A stretch of 64,000 bases of DNA from Bacteroidota bacterium (lineage in GTDB: Bacteria > Bacteroidota > Rhodothermia > JANXDC01), in contig JANXDC010000016.1 of the NCBI GenBank assembly GCA_025059945.1, forward strand, positions 62,001 to 126,000, read 5' to 3'. Below are positions 26,681 through 35,653 of this stretch, in pieces. The position numbers were made by a program, and so were the translations under genes. Under the pieces are notes generated by a model. It had not been told where the DNA came from. It saw nothing but the letters and a program-made list of their open reading frames with translations, and searched no databases. Within the stretch, counting starts at the first letter, position 1, and each line of letters starts with the position of its first letter.

Positions 26681-28159
26681 TTGGCGCGACGAAGTCACGG
26701 TTTGCTCGCTGCGGCCCTTCTGGTAGGGGCGCTGCGCGCGACGGCGGTTTGCGCTCAGCCGGTACTCCGCTGGGGAGCGGACCCCAGTGGGGGAGCTCCG
26801 CACGTCTTCGTCGACCCTCAGAATCCCGATCGCTACGTTGGTTTCGAGAAAGAGTTCGTTGAAGCCCTGGCGGCCGTTCTGGGCCGCCGGCCCGTGATGG
26901 TGCCGACGGACTGGGAAACGATCGTCTCGGCGCTGGAGCGGGGTGAATTCGACATCATCGTCAACGGTCTGGAGCCCACCACAGACCGGGCCAAACATAT
27001 CCTGTTCAGCAAACCGTATTACCTGTTTCGGCAGCAGCTCGTGGTGCGCCGCCAAGAGAACCGGATTCGCACCCTGGCGGACTGCCGGGACAAACTCGTA
27101 GGCACGCTCGTCAACACCACCTCTAGTCGTCTGTTGGCCCGCGAAGGGATCCGCTACAAGGCCTACGCGGACCCCCCGGTGGCGTATCGCGATTTGGAGT
27201 TGGGCCGCGTGGATGCAGTGCTTATGGATCTGCCCATCGCGCAGTATTACGCTTTCCCTAATCCGAACCTGAAGCCCGCCGGTGAGCCCTTCTACGTGAG
27301 CGCCTACGTGGTGGGACTGCGTAAAGATGACAGGGAGCTAAAGGCGCAGATCGATGCGGCCATCGACACGTTGCTTCGAAACGGCACCATGGAGCGCATC
27401 CTGCGCAAATGGAATCTATGGGATGAGCTTCAGGCTCAGCTTGCCCAAGGGGAGGCACGCTACGACATGGCCGCCTCCGAGTTCAACTGGGGCGAGGCGC
27501 TTTGGCGGCTACTGCGCGCGGCCGCCGTAACGGTGGCGTTGGCCTTCGGCGCCATGGGCGTGGCCCTTCTATTGGGCATTCCGCTGGCCTTGGGTCAGGA
27601 GCGGGGCCCGCCAGGGGTGCGCGCCCTCTGCACGGGCTACATTGAGTTTTTCCGGGGCACGCCGGTTCTGGTGCAGCTGTTGTTCCTTTACTTCGGCCTG
27701 CCCAAGCTGGGTATTGTGTTACCTGGATGGCTGACGGCCCTCGTCGGGCTGGGGCTCAACTATGCGGCTTATGAATCGCAGGTCTATCGGGCCGCCTTTG
27801 CGGCTGTGCCACGCGGCCAATGGGAGGTAGCCTACGCCCTTGGCATGGGGCGCGCGCTGGCCTTCCGAAGGGTCATCCTGCCACAGGCTTTTCGGGTTGC
27901 GCTGCCGCCTATGACGAACGATTTTGTGGCCCTTTTTAAGGACACCTCCGTGGCCTTTGCGATTTCCGTTTGGGAGCTCGCCACGGCCTACAGGGAGCTA
28001 GCCAACGCCTCGCAGCAATTCTTGTTGCTGGGCGCCATCACTTCAGGCCTATATCTGGCCATGAGTTTGCCGCTGGCGCGCTTGGCACGTCGGCTTGAGG
28101 CGCGCCTGCAGCGGGAGCGGGCTCGGGAAATCCCACACGGGGAGGAAGTGCGGGCATGA
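26681..28159 (+). CDS. Amino acid ABC transporter: fused substrate-binding protein and permease
   Basis: A 492-residue fusion. Residues 1-26 are a signal peptide ending CAQP. Residues 27 to about 250 form a type 3 solute-binding domain of the polar amino acid class (YVGFEKEFVEALA, ALERGEFDIIVNGLEPTTDRA, LELGRVDAVLMD). From about 270 on lies a HisM/GlnP-type permease with FFRGTPVLVQLLFLYFGLP, LNYAAYESQVYRAA and the EAA-like coupling loop ALGMGRALAFRRVILPQA. The start is TTG 26681, because the only in-frame upstream codons before a TAG lack an ATG or GTG. The ATPase follows with an ATGA overlap, giving a complete importer from two genes. Likely substrates are Gln, Glu or Arg. Confidence 0.86.
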   Translation: MARRSHGLLAAALLVGALRATAVCAQPVLRWGADPSGGAPHVFVDPQNPDRYVGFEKEFVEALAAVLGRRPVMVPTDWETIVSALERGEFDIIVNGLEPTTDRAKHILFSKPYYLFRQQLVVRRQENRIRTLADCRDKLVGTLVNTTSSRLLAREGIRYKAYADPPVAYRDLELGRVDAVLMDLPIAQYYAFPNPNLKPAGEPFYVSAYVVGLRKDDRELKAQIDAAIDTLLRNGTMERILRKWNLWDELQAQLAQGEARYDMAASEFNWGEALWRLLRAAAVTVALAFGAMGVALLLGIPLALGQERGPPGVRALCTGYIEFFRGTPVLVQLLFLYFGLPKLGIVLPGWLTALVGLGLNYAAYESQVYRAAFAAVPRGQWEVAYALGMGRALAFRRVILPQAFRVALPPMTNDFVALFKDTSVAFAISVWELATAYRELANASQQFLLLGAITSGLYLAMSLPLARLARRLEARLQRERAREIPHGEEVRA

Positions 28160-28893
28160 TGCGGGTGCATGTTCTGGAGAAATGGATTGGCCCTCGCCCC
28201 ATTTTGCGCGGCGTAAGCTTTGAGGTGCCCGCGGGCACGGTGCTGGGGATCATAGGCACCTCCGGCAGCGGCAAAACGACCCTTCTGCGGTGTCTTGTGG
28301 GGTTGGAGCGTTTTCAATCGGGTTGGATCGCCTGGGAGGACCTGCGCCTAGAGGGCGGCCTTTCGGAACCGCTCTGGCGCCGTCGGCGGGAGCGGTGGCG
28401 GCGGCATGTGGGCATGATCTTTCAGCATCTTTACCTCTTCCCCCATCTCAACGTCCTGGGCAACCTCATTGAGGCCCCCGTGCACGTGCGCCGGATCCCT
28501 CGCAGGGAAGCCGAGGCTCAGGCTTTGGAGCTGCTGGACCGGATGGGGCTGCGCTGGGCCGCGCATCGCTATCCTCACTCCCTATCCGGGGGCGAGCAGC
28601 AACGCGTGGCGATCGCGCGCGCGCTTATGATGCGACCGGACGTGTTGCTGCTTGATGAGCCCACAAGCGCCTTAGATCCGCAGCGCTCAGCCGATGTGCG
28701 CGCCCTATTGCGCCAATACGTCCAGCAGGGCCATACCATGATCGTGGTTTCGCACGCGATCGGTTTTCTCCGCGGCCTAGCCGATCAACTGCTTTATCTG
28801 GAGCACGGCGAGGTGGTGGAATGCGGACCGGCTGAGGCGCTGCTTGTAGCTCCCCAGGACCCTCGCACGCAGGCTTTTCTGCGGCACGCCTGA
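28156..28893 (+). CDS. Amino acid ABC transporter ATP-binding protein
   Basis: ATPase of the importer encoded just upstream. In 245 residues: Walker A GTSGSGKT (34-41), Q-loop IFQHLYLFPHLNV, signature LSGGEQQ (143-149), Walker B VLLLDEPTSALDPQ and the H-loop VVSHA. It is closest in pattern to GlnQ/HisP (MIFQHLYLFPHLNVLGN). Its start overlaps the permease stop as ATGA, so translation is coupled. The next gene, an S41 protease, begins 62 bases later and is probably independent. Confidence 0.93.
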   Translation: MMRVHVLEKWIGPRPILRGVSFEVPAGTVLGIIGTSGSGKTTLLRCLVGLERFQSGWIAWEDLRLEGGLSEPLWRRRRERWRRHVGMIFQHLYLFPHLNVLGNLIEAPVHVRRIPRREAEAQALELLDRMGLRWAAHRYPHSLSGGEQQRVAIARALMMRPDVLLLDEPTSALDPQRSADVRALLRQYVQQGHTMIVVSHAIGFLRGLADQLLYLEHGEVVECGPAEALLVAPQDPRTQAFLRHA

Positions 28894-28955
28894 TGGCCTA
28901 GCCTTCCGGCGGCGCGTGCCGTAAATTGCGCGCCAAAATCAGCGGGAGCAACGCC

Positions 28956-30593
28956 ATGCGGCCGATGCGCTTCGTTTTGCCCCTGGGCCTTGCGGCGCTG
29001 CTGAGCTTGGGCTTCTTTCAGGGCTCGGATCGGTTCTTCGAGCTGCGCAAGCACTTCACGATCTTTAGCGAATTGTACACCGAGATCAGCACGCACTACG
29101 TCGATGAAGTGCCTCCCGCCAAGCTTATCCGAGGGGCCCTAGAGGGGATGCTGGAGCTGCTGGATCCTTACACGAACTTCATCGACGAAACCCAGCGCGA
29201 TGATGTCGAGCTCACCGTAAGCGGCCGTTACGGGGGAGTGGGCCTGTCCATAGCCGAACGCGACGGTCGCATCGTCGTGCTGCGTCCTCTGGAGGGTTAT
29301 TCGGCCTTTCGACAGGGCATCCGGGCCGGGGACGTCATCCTCCAGGTGAACGGGCAGTCCGTCTCCGGTTTGAGCACGGCCGAAGTGAGCGCGCTGCTGC
29401 GTGGGGAGCCCAACACGACCGTCTCCGTGACGATCGCACGCGAGGGCGAAGCTAGGCCGCTTGAATTCGTACTTGTGCGCGAGCGCGTCAGGCTCCAGGA
29501 TGTAACCTACGCCGGCTGGGTGCAGCCCGGAATCGGATACGTGCGCTTGGAGCGCTTCTCCGAAGGCGCACCTCGGGAGTTCGCGCAGGCTCTGGATCGG
29601 CTGCGCCGCGAAGGTCCGCTTGAGGGGTTGATTCTGGACCTGCGGGGTAATCCGGGCGGGCTGCTGGAGGCCGCCGTGGCCGTGGTCGGGCATTTTCTGC
29701 CCCGCGGCAGTCTAGTCGTCACCATGCGCGGTCGCAAGGGGGTGGTAGAGCGCGAGTTTCGCACCTCCGATTCCCCTACACTGCCCAATATGCCCTTAGT
29801 CGTGCTTGTGGACAGGGAGAGCGCCAGCGCCTCTGAAATCGTGGCTGGGGCCCTACAGGATCTAGACCGGGCCGTGGTGATGGGCGAACGCACCTTCGGT
29901 AAGGGTCTTGTTCAGGTCATTCGGCCCCTTTCGTACAACACGGCGGTCAAGATCACCACGGCCAAATACTATACCCCAAGCGGCCGCTGTATTCAGGCTG
30001 TCGATTACGCCGAGCACACCCGAAACGGGGGGCGCTTGATTCCGGATAGCCTGCGTCGGGCTTTTCGCACCAGCCGAGGCCGAATCGTTTACGACGGAGT
30101 TGGCATCGAACCCGACGTGCGCCTGGCTCCGCCTCCGCCGAGCGCCCTGGAGGAGGCGCTCAGGCGCCGGATGTGGGTCTTCGAATTTGCCAACCGCTTC
30201 GCCGCTCGGTATCGGCAGCTTCCGGATACGTTCACGGTCTCCGATGCCGTGTACGCGGAGTTTGGGAGCTTTCTACGCGAACGCGGCTTTGCCTACGAAA
30301 CCCAAACGGAGCGACGGCTGAGCGAGCTCGTGGAGGCCGCGCGCGCCGAGGGCTTCTACGAGGCGTTGCGGCCGGGCTTGGAGGCCCTGCAGAGGGCGCT
30401 GGATGCGGAAAAGGGTCGCGATCTGCTTCGGCATGCGGGGTCCTTGAAAGAGGAGCTGCGTCGGGAGATCTTGGCCCGGTATTATGGCAGTTCTCGCCTT
30501 ATCGCGCTCGATTTGGAACGAGACCCGCTTGTGGACCGCGCGATCGCCCTGCTGCGTGATCCTCAGGCGTACCGCAGGGTACTGGGCGGTTAA
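28956..30593 (+). CDS. S41 family C-terminal processing peptidase (Ctp/Tsp-like)
   Basis: Periplasmic serine protease that trims carboxy ends of envelope proteins. A signal anchor (FVLPLGLAALLSLGFFQG) opens the 545-residue protein. A PDZ domain follows (GRYGGVGLSIAERDG, GDVILQVNGQSVSGL), then the S41 catalytic core with Ser293 in SASASEIVAGAL and Lys316 in TFGKGLVQ, and a helical carboxy region. The lysine lies 23 residues after the serine, as in the CtpA dyad. ATG 28956 is used; an upstream ATG-less extension to 28926 is less likely. The stop overlaps the convergent RluA-like gene by four bases. Confidence 0.92.
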   Translation: MRPMRFVLPLGLAALLSLGFFQGSDRFFELRKHFTIFSELYTEISTHYVDEVPPAKLIRGALEGMLELLDPYTNFIDETQRDDVELTVSGRYGGVGLSIAERDGRIVVLRPLEGYSAFRQGIRAGDVILQVNGQSVSGLSTAEVSALLRGEPNTTVSVTIAREGEARPLEFVLVRERVRLQDVTYAGWVQPGIGYVRLERFSEGAPREFAQALDRLRREGPLEGLILDLRGNPGGLLEAAVAVVGHFLPRGSLVVTMRGRKGVVEREFRTSDSPTLPNMPLVVLVDRESASASEIVAGALQDLDRAVVMGERTFGKGLVQVIRPLSYNTAVKITTAKYYTPSGRCIQAVDYAEHTRNGGRLIPDSLRRAFRTSRGRIVYDGVGIEPDVRLAPPPPSALEEALRRRMWVFEFANRFAARYRQLPDTFTVSDAVYAEFGSFLRERGFAYETQTERRLSELVEAARAEGFYEALRPGLEALQRALDAEKGRDLLRHAGSLKEELRREILARYYGSSRLIALDLERDPLVDRAIALLRDPQAYRRVLGG

Positions 30594-31312
30594 CCACCCC
30601 AGCGCCGCAGCTGGCGTAGGGCGATCGCGAAGTCCTGGGGATAGGGGGCCTCCACGGTTATGCGCTCCCCGGTCCGCGGATGCGGGAAGCCGATCCGCAA
30701 GGCGTGCAGCGCCGTGCGCGCCATCAGGGGCTGAGCGGGTGTTCGGCCGGCCTTGTAGCCCGCCTTGAGCTCCTCAAGCAAGAGCGGCCGGCCTGAGCCG
30801 TACAGCGCATCCGCTACTAGGGGTAGACCGACGGCGGCCAGATGGGCCCGAACCTGATGCGTACGGCCTGTCCGGGGCTCGACCTCTAGAAGCGCATAAG
30901 CTCGCCAGCGCTCTAGAACGCGCACCAGCGTCCGAGCAGGCTTGCCCCGCTTGAAATCCACCACGGTCCGATGCCTGCGGTCTCCATCCGAAAGAAGCGG
31001 AAGCGTGATCTCGAGCTCCTCCCAAGAAGGGATGCCCACGACAAGGGCGTGGTAGGTCTTGTATACCGCTTGTCTGGCGAAGGCCTCGTTTAGAGCCCGA
31101 TGCGCCTGGGCTGTACGGGCCAAGATGAGCACTCCGGAGGTTTCGGCGTCAAGCCGATGCACCACCCAAAGCCGCCCGTACGTTGGCTCCAAGATCGTCC
31201 GAACCGTGGGCAGTTGGGTTCCGTCGGCCACTGAGCGCAGCCCAGGGGGTTTGGCCACCACCAGCAGTTGCTCATCGGCCCATAGAATCCTCAGGTTCGC
31301 CTCCGGAGGCAT
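30590..31312 (-). CDS. RluA-family pseudouridine synthase
   Basis: Converts uridine to pseudouridine in rRNA or tRNA. The 240-residue protein carries HRLDAETSG at 52-60, where Asp55 is the catalytic residue; the family usually reads HRLDKDTSG. Other motifs are KPPGL, ARQAVYKTYHALV and the carboxy TGRTHQVRAHLAA. The ATG at 31312 with AGGA six bases upstream is chosen over a longer frame that would lie inside dnaG; it still overlaps dnaG by 41 bases. It lacks an amino S4 domain. The target position cannot be read. Last gene of a minus-strand housekeeping operon. Confidence 0.88.
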   Translation of the reverse strand: MPPEANLRILWADEQLLVVAKPPGLRSVADGTQLPTVRTILEPTYGRLWVVHRLDAETSGVLILARTAQAHRALNEAFARQAVYKTYHALVVGIPSWEELEITLPLLSDGDRRHRTVVDFKRGKPARTLVRVLERWRAYALLEVEPRTGRTHQVRAHLAAVGLPLVADALYGSGRPLLLEELKAGYKAGRTPAQPLMARTALHALRIGFPHPRTGERITVEAPYPQDFAIALRQLRRWGG

Positions 31313-33191
31313 GACTATCCTGCGTTTCCGTCTCTGGAGGGGGAAAGCGAGCTGCTTCAAGCCAGGCCAGGTAACGGCTTAGCTCCAGCTGCGTGCGCAG
31401 TAGCTCCTCTACGTCCCCACCCAGAAGGCTTTGCTGCCGAATCATTCGGCTGTTTTGTTCTATGAGCCGTTCTAGATTCCAACGCTTTAAGCGTTTGATG
31501 GCGTCGGCGGCCGCCTCATGGGGGTCGGGTTCGGGTTGGCCGGCGACGAGGCGTCGCTCCCGCCATCCTGGGCTGAGCTCATGGGGATCGATCAGGACGT
31601 CGAGCATGAGCGCCCCCGGCGATGTGCCCTCCAGCTCGCGTATCCATCGGGGTATTTCGATGGGCTCCCCTCGCTGATAGGTTTCCAAAAGGCGGCGCGC
31701 TAGCTCCCGGGAGGGGCCCTCTTGGAACTCCTCTAGGCTCGTATGGCTGAAAACATGCCGTACCAGCGCGCCTCCGTGCTCCAGCATGAGCCGCAAAAGC
31801 AGCCGCTCCGGCGGGGGTATGTCCGGTTGGAGGGCGGACGGCTGAGGGCTCAATGCCTCCGCCGAAGGCTCTAGACGCACAGGACGGGCCGCCGACGGGC
31901 CGGGCGAGCCGGACCGCGCACGCTGTTCTAGGGCGGTCTGCAGCTCGGCCTCGGGCATGCGAAGCGCCTCGGCAAGGGCGCGCACGTAGGCGGTGCGCCG
32001 AAGGACGTCCGGGATGAGCGCGATAAGACGCAGGGCCTCGTGGGCGGCGCGCGCCTGGGCTTCCGGAGATGGCGTTGCGGGGAGCTCGCGCGCCAAAAGA
32101 AAACGCAGAAAATCGCATTCTTCGCGTTCCCGGTACGCCAGGAAGCCCTCCCGGCCCTCTCGGCGCAGGAAGCTATCCGGGTCGTCCCCCTCCGGAAGCC
32201 GGAGTACGCGCACCTCGAGGTTCTCCGCCAGCAACAGCTCCGTGGCCCGAAGCGTGGCCATGAGGCCGGCCGGATCGGCGTCGTAAAGGATTACGACGCG
32301 TTGGCTGTAGCGCGCAAGCAGCCGGGCCTGTGCGGCCGTAAGCGCCGTGCCGCCGGAGGCCACGGCCTGTTCGAAGCCGTACTCATGCAAAGCCAACACG
32401 TCCGCGTAACCTTCTACCAGCAACGCCTCGCCTCGGGCGCGTATGGCCTCCCGCGCCTGGTAGAGTCCGTAAAGCAGTCGACCTTTGCGGTACAGGGGGG
32501 TTTCGGCCGTGTTCACGTACTTGGGCTGATTGGGAACCTCCTTCAGCAAGCGACCGGCAAAGCCCACCACCCGACCCGAGGCCGACAAGATGGGGAACAT
32601 GAGCCGATCCCGGAAGCGGTCTCGATATGTACCGCCCGGCCCTGGAATCAGCAGATTGGCCTGCGCAAACGGCCTGGGATCCATCCCTAGGGCGCGCACA
32701 TGCCGATAGAGCGCATCGGCGCTGGCCGGGGCGTATCCAAGCCCAAAACGACGTGCGATCGCATCCGATATGCCTCGAGCTGCGAGATAGCGTTGGGCTT
32801 TCTGTCCGGTCGGATTGCGAAGGTGCCGGTAAAAGAAGCGCGCGGCCTGGCCTAGCGCCTCGTAGAGGGCCTGATCGCCCTTCGCGCGCGGTCCGCCTGG
32901 CTCCGGCAGGGGCACGCCGAAACGCTCGGCCAGAATCCGCACGGCCTCTGGAAAAGAGACCCGCTCGTATTCCATGACGAAGGTGAAAACGTCGCCCCCT
33001 TTGCCGCAGCCAAAGCACTTAAAAAGCCCCTTGTCGGGGGTTACGGTGAAGGAGGGCGTCTTTTCGGCGTGAAACGGACACAAGCCCACCCAGTATTTGC
33101 CGCGACGTTTGAGTGGCACGACCTCCTCGATCACGAGCAGGATGTCCGCCGCGGCGCGAACCGCCTCGATCGTATCGGGATGCCAACTCAT
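31272..33191 (-). CDS. dnaG: DNA primase
   Basis: Synthesises RNA primers for replication. The 639 residues contain an amino CHC2 zinc module (CPFHAEKTPSF, then CFGCGKGGD), an RNA polymerase core with YGLYQAREAIRARG and LLVEGYADVLALHEYG, the TOPRIM metal site ILYDADPAG, and a carboxy helicase-binding region. A low-complexity stretch (about 410-440) links the core to the tail. Length is normal. It lies 24 bases after cinA in the pyrE-cinA-dnaG-rluA-like operon rather than in the rpsU-dnaG-rpoD arrangement of many bacteria. Confidence 0.95.
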   Translation of the reverse strand: MSWHPDTIEAVRAAADILLVIEEVVPLKRRGKYWVGLCPFHAEKTPSFTVTPDKGLFKCFGCGKGGDVFTFVMEYERVSFPEAVRILAERFGVPLPEPGGPRAKGDQALYEALGQAARFFYRHLRNPTGQKAQRYLAARGISDAIARRFGLGYAPASADALYRHVRALGMDPRPFAQANLLIPGPGGTYRDRFRDRLMFPILSASGRVVGFAGRLLKEVPNQPKYVNTAETPLYRKGRLLYGLYQAREAIRARGEALLVEGYADVLALHEYGFEQAVASGGTALTAAQARLLARYSQRVVILYDADPAGLMATLRATELLLAENLEVRVLRLPEGDDPDSFLRREGREGFLAYREREECDFLRFLLARELPATPSPEAQARAAHEALRLIALIPDVLRRTAYVRALAEALRMPEAELQTALEQRARSGSPGPSAARPVRLEPSAEALSPQPSALQPDIPPPERLLLRLMLEHGGALVRHVFSHTSLEEFQEGPSRELARRLLETYQRGEPIEIPRWIRELEGTSPGALMLDVLIDPHELSPGWRERRLVAGQPEPDPHEAAADAIKRLKRWNLERLIEQNSRMIRQQSLLGGDVEELLRTQLELSRYLAWLEAARFPPPETETQDSHASGGEPEDSMGR

Positions 33192-33215
33192 ATCGGAACC
33201 GGCCTTTGGTGGCGC

Positions 33216-34463
33216 CTAGCGCCAAAGACCTGTCAGGTACTGCCAAAGCCAAAAGAGCGCCGCCTGAGCGGCGCGCTCCTTGTTGCGCCGCCGGTCTTGT
33301 TCAAATTGGTAACGCCGCGCCCAGGTGCCCGTTGGAGCGGAGAGCCCTATCCAGACCAGCCCTACGGGTTTTTCCGGGGTGCCTCCGGTGGGGCCGGCGA
33401 TGCCCGTGGTAGCGATGCCCACAGTCGCCTGAAAGCGCCGGCGCGCGCCCTCGGCCATTTGCAGGGCCACGGGTTCGCTTACGGCTCCGTGTTGGGCAAG
33501 CACCTCGGGATCGACATCCAGCAGAGCGGTTTTGGCCGCGTTCGCATAAGCCACCACGCCGCCTAGCAAGTAGCGGGAGCTGCCTGGTGCGTTGGTGAGG
33601 CGGTCTAGGATGAGTCCGCCTGTGCAGGATTCGGCCACCGCGATCGTCCAAGAGCGTTCGCTTAAAAGCCGCCCTACGACGATCTCAAGCGCCTCTTCAT
33701 CGGTTCCGTAGATGTATTGCCCGATGCGAGAGCGCAGATGCGCCTCCAGCTCCTCTAGAACGCGCTCCAGCTGCTGCGGATCTCGGCCCCGGGCCGTAAG
33801 GCGCAGCCGCACGCCCGTTGGGCTGCTCAGATAGGCCACCTCTAGTCCCCGCGCAAGCCAGGGGCTCAGGTCCCCGATCCGTTCGGCCAAGGCCGATTCC
33901 CCGATCCCGGCCGTAAGCAGCGTGCGCCGCCGGGTCCGCTCTCCATCGGAGCGCGCCCCCAGACGAGGCAGTACAAAGTCGCGCATCATGGCCTGCATCT
34001 CATAGGGCACCCCAGGGAGCACGACCAGCACCCGGTCTTCCCGCTCAAACCAAATACCCGGGGCTGTGCCGAGCGCGTTGGGGATGCGTTCGGCCTGTCG
34101 GGGCAGCCGGGCCTGTCGCAGGTTGTTGTCGGGCATTGGGTGACCCCGAGCGGCAAAAAAGGCGCGCATCCTTGCGACCCACTCGGAATCAAGCTCCAGA
34201 TGCCAACCGAAATAATCAGCCATGGCCTCTACCGTACGATCATCATGCGTCGGCCCAAGCCCACCTGTGCTCACCAGCACATCGATCCGGGGCCAGAGGA
34301 AGGCCAGCGCCTCCTGGATCGCCTCCGGTTGGTCGCCCACGCTCATCTGGTAAACGACCCGGAGGCCCAGCTCCGATAGGCGTTCGCCGATCCAGGCCGC
34401 GTTTGTGTTAACGACCTGTCCGATGAGCAGCTCATCGCCTATGGCCAATACAGCCGCCCTCAT
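33216..34463 (-). CDS. cinA: CinA: MoCF-like and nicotinamide-nucleotide amidase protein
   Basis: Competence/damage-inducible CinA family. Residues 1 to about 170 are a molybdopterin-binding-like domain (AIGDELLIGQVVNTNAAWIG, STGGLGPTHDD); residues 255-415 are a PncC-type nicotinamide mononucleotide deamidase domain (AVAESCTGGLILDRLTN, GGVVAYANAAKTALL, TTGIAGPTGGTPEKPVG). Together 415 residues, the usual two-domain length. The start is placed at ATG 34463, which forms an ATGA overlap with the pyrE stop; the longer frame from 34595 would sit inside pyrE. NAD salvage or ADP-ribose pyrophosphatase activity is known for relatives; coupling to pyrE suggests nucleotide metabolism. Confidence 0.93.
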   Translation of the reverse strand: MRAAVLAIGDELLIGQVVNTNAAWIGERLSELGLRVVYQMSVGDQPEAIQEALAFLWPRIDVLVSTGGLGPTHDDRTVEAMADYFGWHLELDSEWVARMRAFFAARGHPMPDNNLRQARLPRQAERIPNALGTAPGIWFEREDRVLVVLPGVPYEMQAMMRDFVLPRLGARSDGERTRRRTLLTAGIGESALAERIGDLSPWLARGLEVAYLSSPTGVRLRLTARGRDPQQLERVLEELEAHLRSRIGQYIYGTDEEALEIVVGRLLSERSWTIAVAESCTGGLILDRLTNAPGSSRYLLGGVVAYANAAKTALLDVDPEVLAQHGAVSEPVALQMAEGARRRFQATVGIATTGIAGPTGGTPEKPVGLVWIGLSAPTGTWARRYQFEQDRRRNKERAAQAALFWLWQYLTGLWR

Positions 34464-35128
34464 GCGGATCGTCCCTCTGCGTAGCGCCTGGACCACGCCT
34501 CGGGATCTTGATGCCAAGACCAGATCAGGGCCGCTTGTTCTGAGGAGAGCTCGCCCTCTCGCAGGGCGACCTCTACGAGCTCCCGCAGCGTGCACAGCAC
34601 CAGCACGGGCAGGTCAGCCTGGCGGAAGCGCTCCTCGGTTCCGGGTAGCCCGTAGGCGAAGATGGCCGCCACGGCCACCGGATGCGCCCCTTCACGCCGC
34701 AGCGCCTCTATGGCCCGCAGGCTCGATCGCCCCGTTGAGAGTAGGTCTTCGATGAGCACCGTGCGCGCGCCCGCGGGCAACAGCCCTTCTACCTGCTTGC
34801 CTTGTCCGTGGCCCTTGGGCTCAGTACGCACGTACACCATGGGCAGCTGAAGCCGTTCGGCCACCCAGGCGGCGTGAGGGACGGCCGCTGTGGCCGTGCC
34901 CGCTACAAGCGTCGCCTCCGGATATCGGGTGCGAATCGCCTCCGCTAGGGCGTCAGCTACGAAGGCGCGCAGCGGAGGGTCGGCCATAAGCAGGCGGTTG
35001 TCGCAGTAAATCGGAGCCCACAGGCCGGATGTCCACCGAAAAGGCGCTTCTGGGCGCAACGTAACCGCTCCCAGGCGCAAAAGCCCCTCGGCCACTTGGG
35101 CTGCGGTCTCTTGGCGCAAGAGAAACAT
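34460..35128 (-). CDS. pyrE: Orotate phosphoribosyltransferase
   Basis: Makes orotidine monophosphate from orotate and PRPP in pyrimidine synthesis. The 222 residues contain FRWTSGLWAPIYCDNR, the flexible loop RTEPKGHGQGKQVEG and the PRPP motif TVLIEDLLSTGRS at 123-135. The start ATG is at 35128. It heads the minus-strand operon with cinA, dnaG and an RluA-like gene. Two overlapping palindromes lie 15-31 bases upstream, a possible operator or leader hairpin. Length and motifs are standard. Confidence 0.93.
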   Translation of the reverse strand: MFLLRQETAAQVAEGLLRLGAVTLRPEAPFRWTSGLWAPIYCDNRLLMADPPLRAFVADALAEAIRTRYPEATLVAGTATAAVPHAAWVAERLQLPMVYVRTEPKGHGQGKQVEGLLPAGARTVLIEDLLSTGRSSLRAIEALRREGAHPVAVAAIFAYGLPGTEERFRQADLPVLVLCTLRELVEVALREGELSSEQAALIWSWHQDPEAWSRRYAEGRSA

Positions 35129-35142
35129 TGCGATGTGCCCTT

Positions 35143-35159
35143 AAGGTACCTTTAAAGGT
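35143..35159. promoter_or_regulatory. Overlapping palindromes upstream of pyrE
   Basis: AAGGTACCTT (35143-35152) and ACCTTTAAAGGT (35148-35159) are both perfect palindromes and share five bases. They lie 15-31 bases upstream of the pyrE start on the minus strand, where a repressor site or a leader hairpin would be expected. This AT-rich patch stands out from the GC-rich surroundings. Function is an inference. Confidence 0.35.
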
Positions 35160-35220
35160 AATACGCCCCGCCTGAGCAGGGCTAGCAGTTTGGGTTTCAT
35201 AGAAAATTCACCATCGCCCT

Positions 35221-35250
35221 TTGACACCTCCGGAAGCGGGGGCATCTATA
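35221..35250 (+). promoter_or_regulatory. Candidate sigma-70-type promoter for the tusA module
   Basis: TTGACA at 35221-35226 is a consensus -35 and TCTATA at 35245-35250 a fair -10, with an 18-base spacer. Initiation would fall near 35257, giving about 420 bases of leader before tusA that includes a possible small ORF. Many Bacteroidota use a different consensus (-33 TTG, -7 TAnnTTTG), so this is only a candidate. Confidence 0.4.
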
Positions 35251-35341
35251 GGAGACGAACGACGAGGAGTGCTTCTATATAGCTCATGCTGAGAAGCCTC
35301 TGGGGATTAGGCTCTTCGCCGGTACGACCGGCGGGCCTTGG

Positions 35342-35653
35342 TTGCCTCTGTGCCGCACGCCGGTTATGGGCGAGCCCGTGCGTGTGCCTGTGGCCGTTTG
35401 GGGCTTTATGGCCTTTCGAAGGGAAGGCCTGAGGCAGCCGGAACGGTTTCTGAAGGGGTTTGAGGAGATGGCCCCCCCACCTCCAGGCAGTTTCCTCGGG
35501 TTCATGGGCGCTCCTGGAAGGGTTACTTTTCGGCAGGCCGAGGAGTTAGGCGATGTGCGCATTATCGCCCGTAGTTTGATCTTGCGGATGCTTGGACTTT
35601 TGAGAGAAAATAAGGGCCTACGAGGAAGGGCGCATCTGGTGCCGCTTTTATAA
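35342..35653 (+). CDS. Possible small protein upstream of tusA, unknown
   Basis: The frame is open from 35252 to 35653 without a stop and encodes up to 134 codons; conventional starts are TTG 35342 or ATG 35366, neither with a convincing Shine-Dalgarno. The translated product has a plausible composition, with a Pro run (EMAPPPPGSF), an amphipathic RQAEELGDVRIIARSLIL segment and a Leu/Arg-rich end. It ends 24 bases before the tusA start, suggesting an operon if real. I do not recognise it. Alternatively the region is an untranslated leader or a decayed gene. Confidence 0.3.
   Translation: MPLCRTPVMGEPVRVPVAVWGFMAFRREGLRQPERFLKGFEEMAPPPPGSFLGFMGAPGRVTFRQAEELGDVRIIARSLILRMLGLLRENKGLRGRAHLVPLL

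Noticed and set aside
35286-35429. Short ORF starting at ATG 35286 upstream of tusA
   Set aside because: Only 48 codons, Trp/Cys/Leu-rich and out of frame with the longer open frame; Shine-Dalgarno is too far (about 17 bases).
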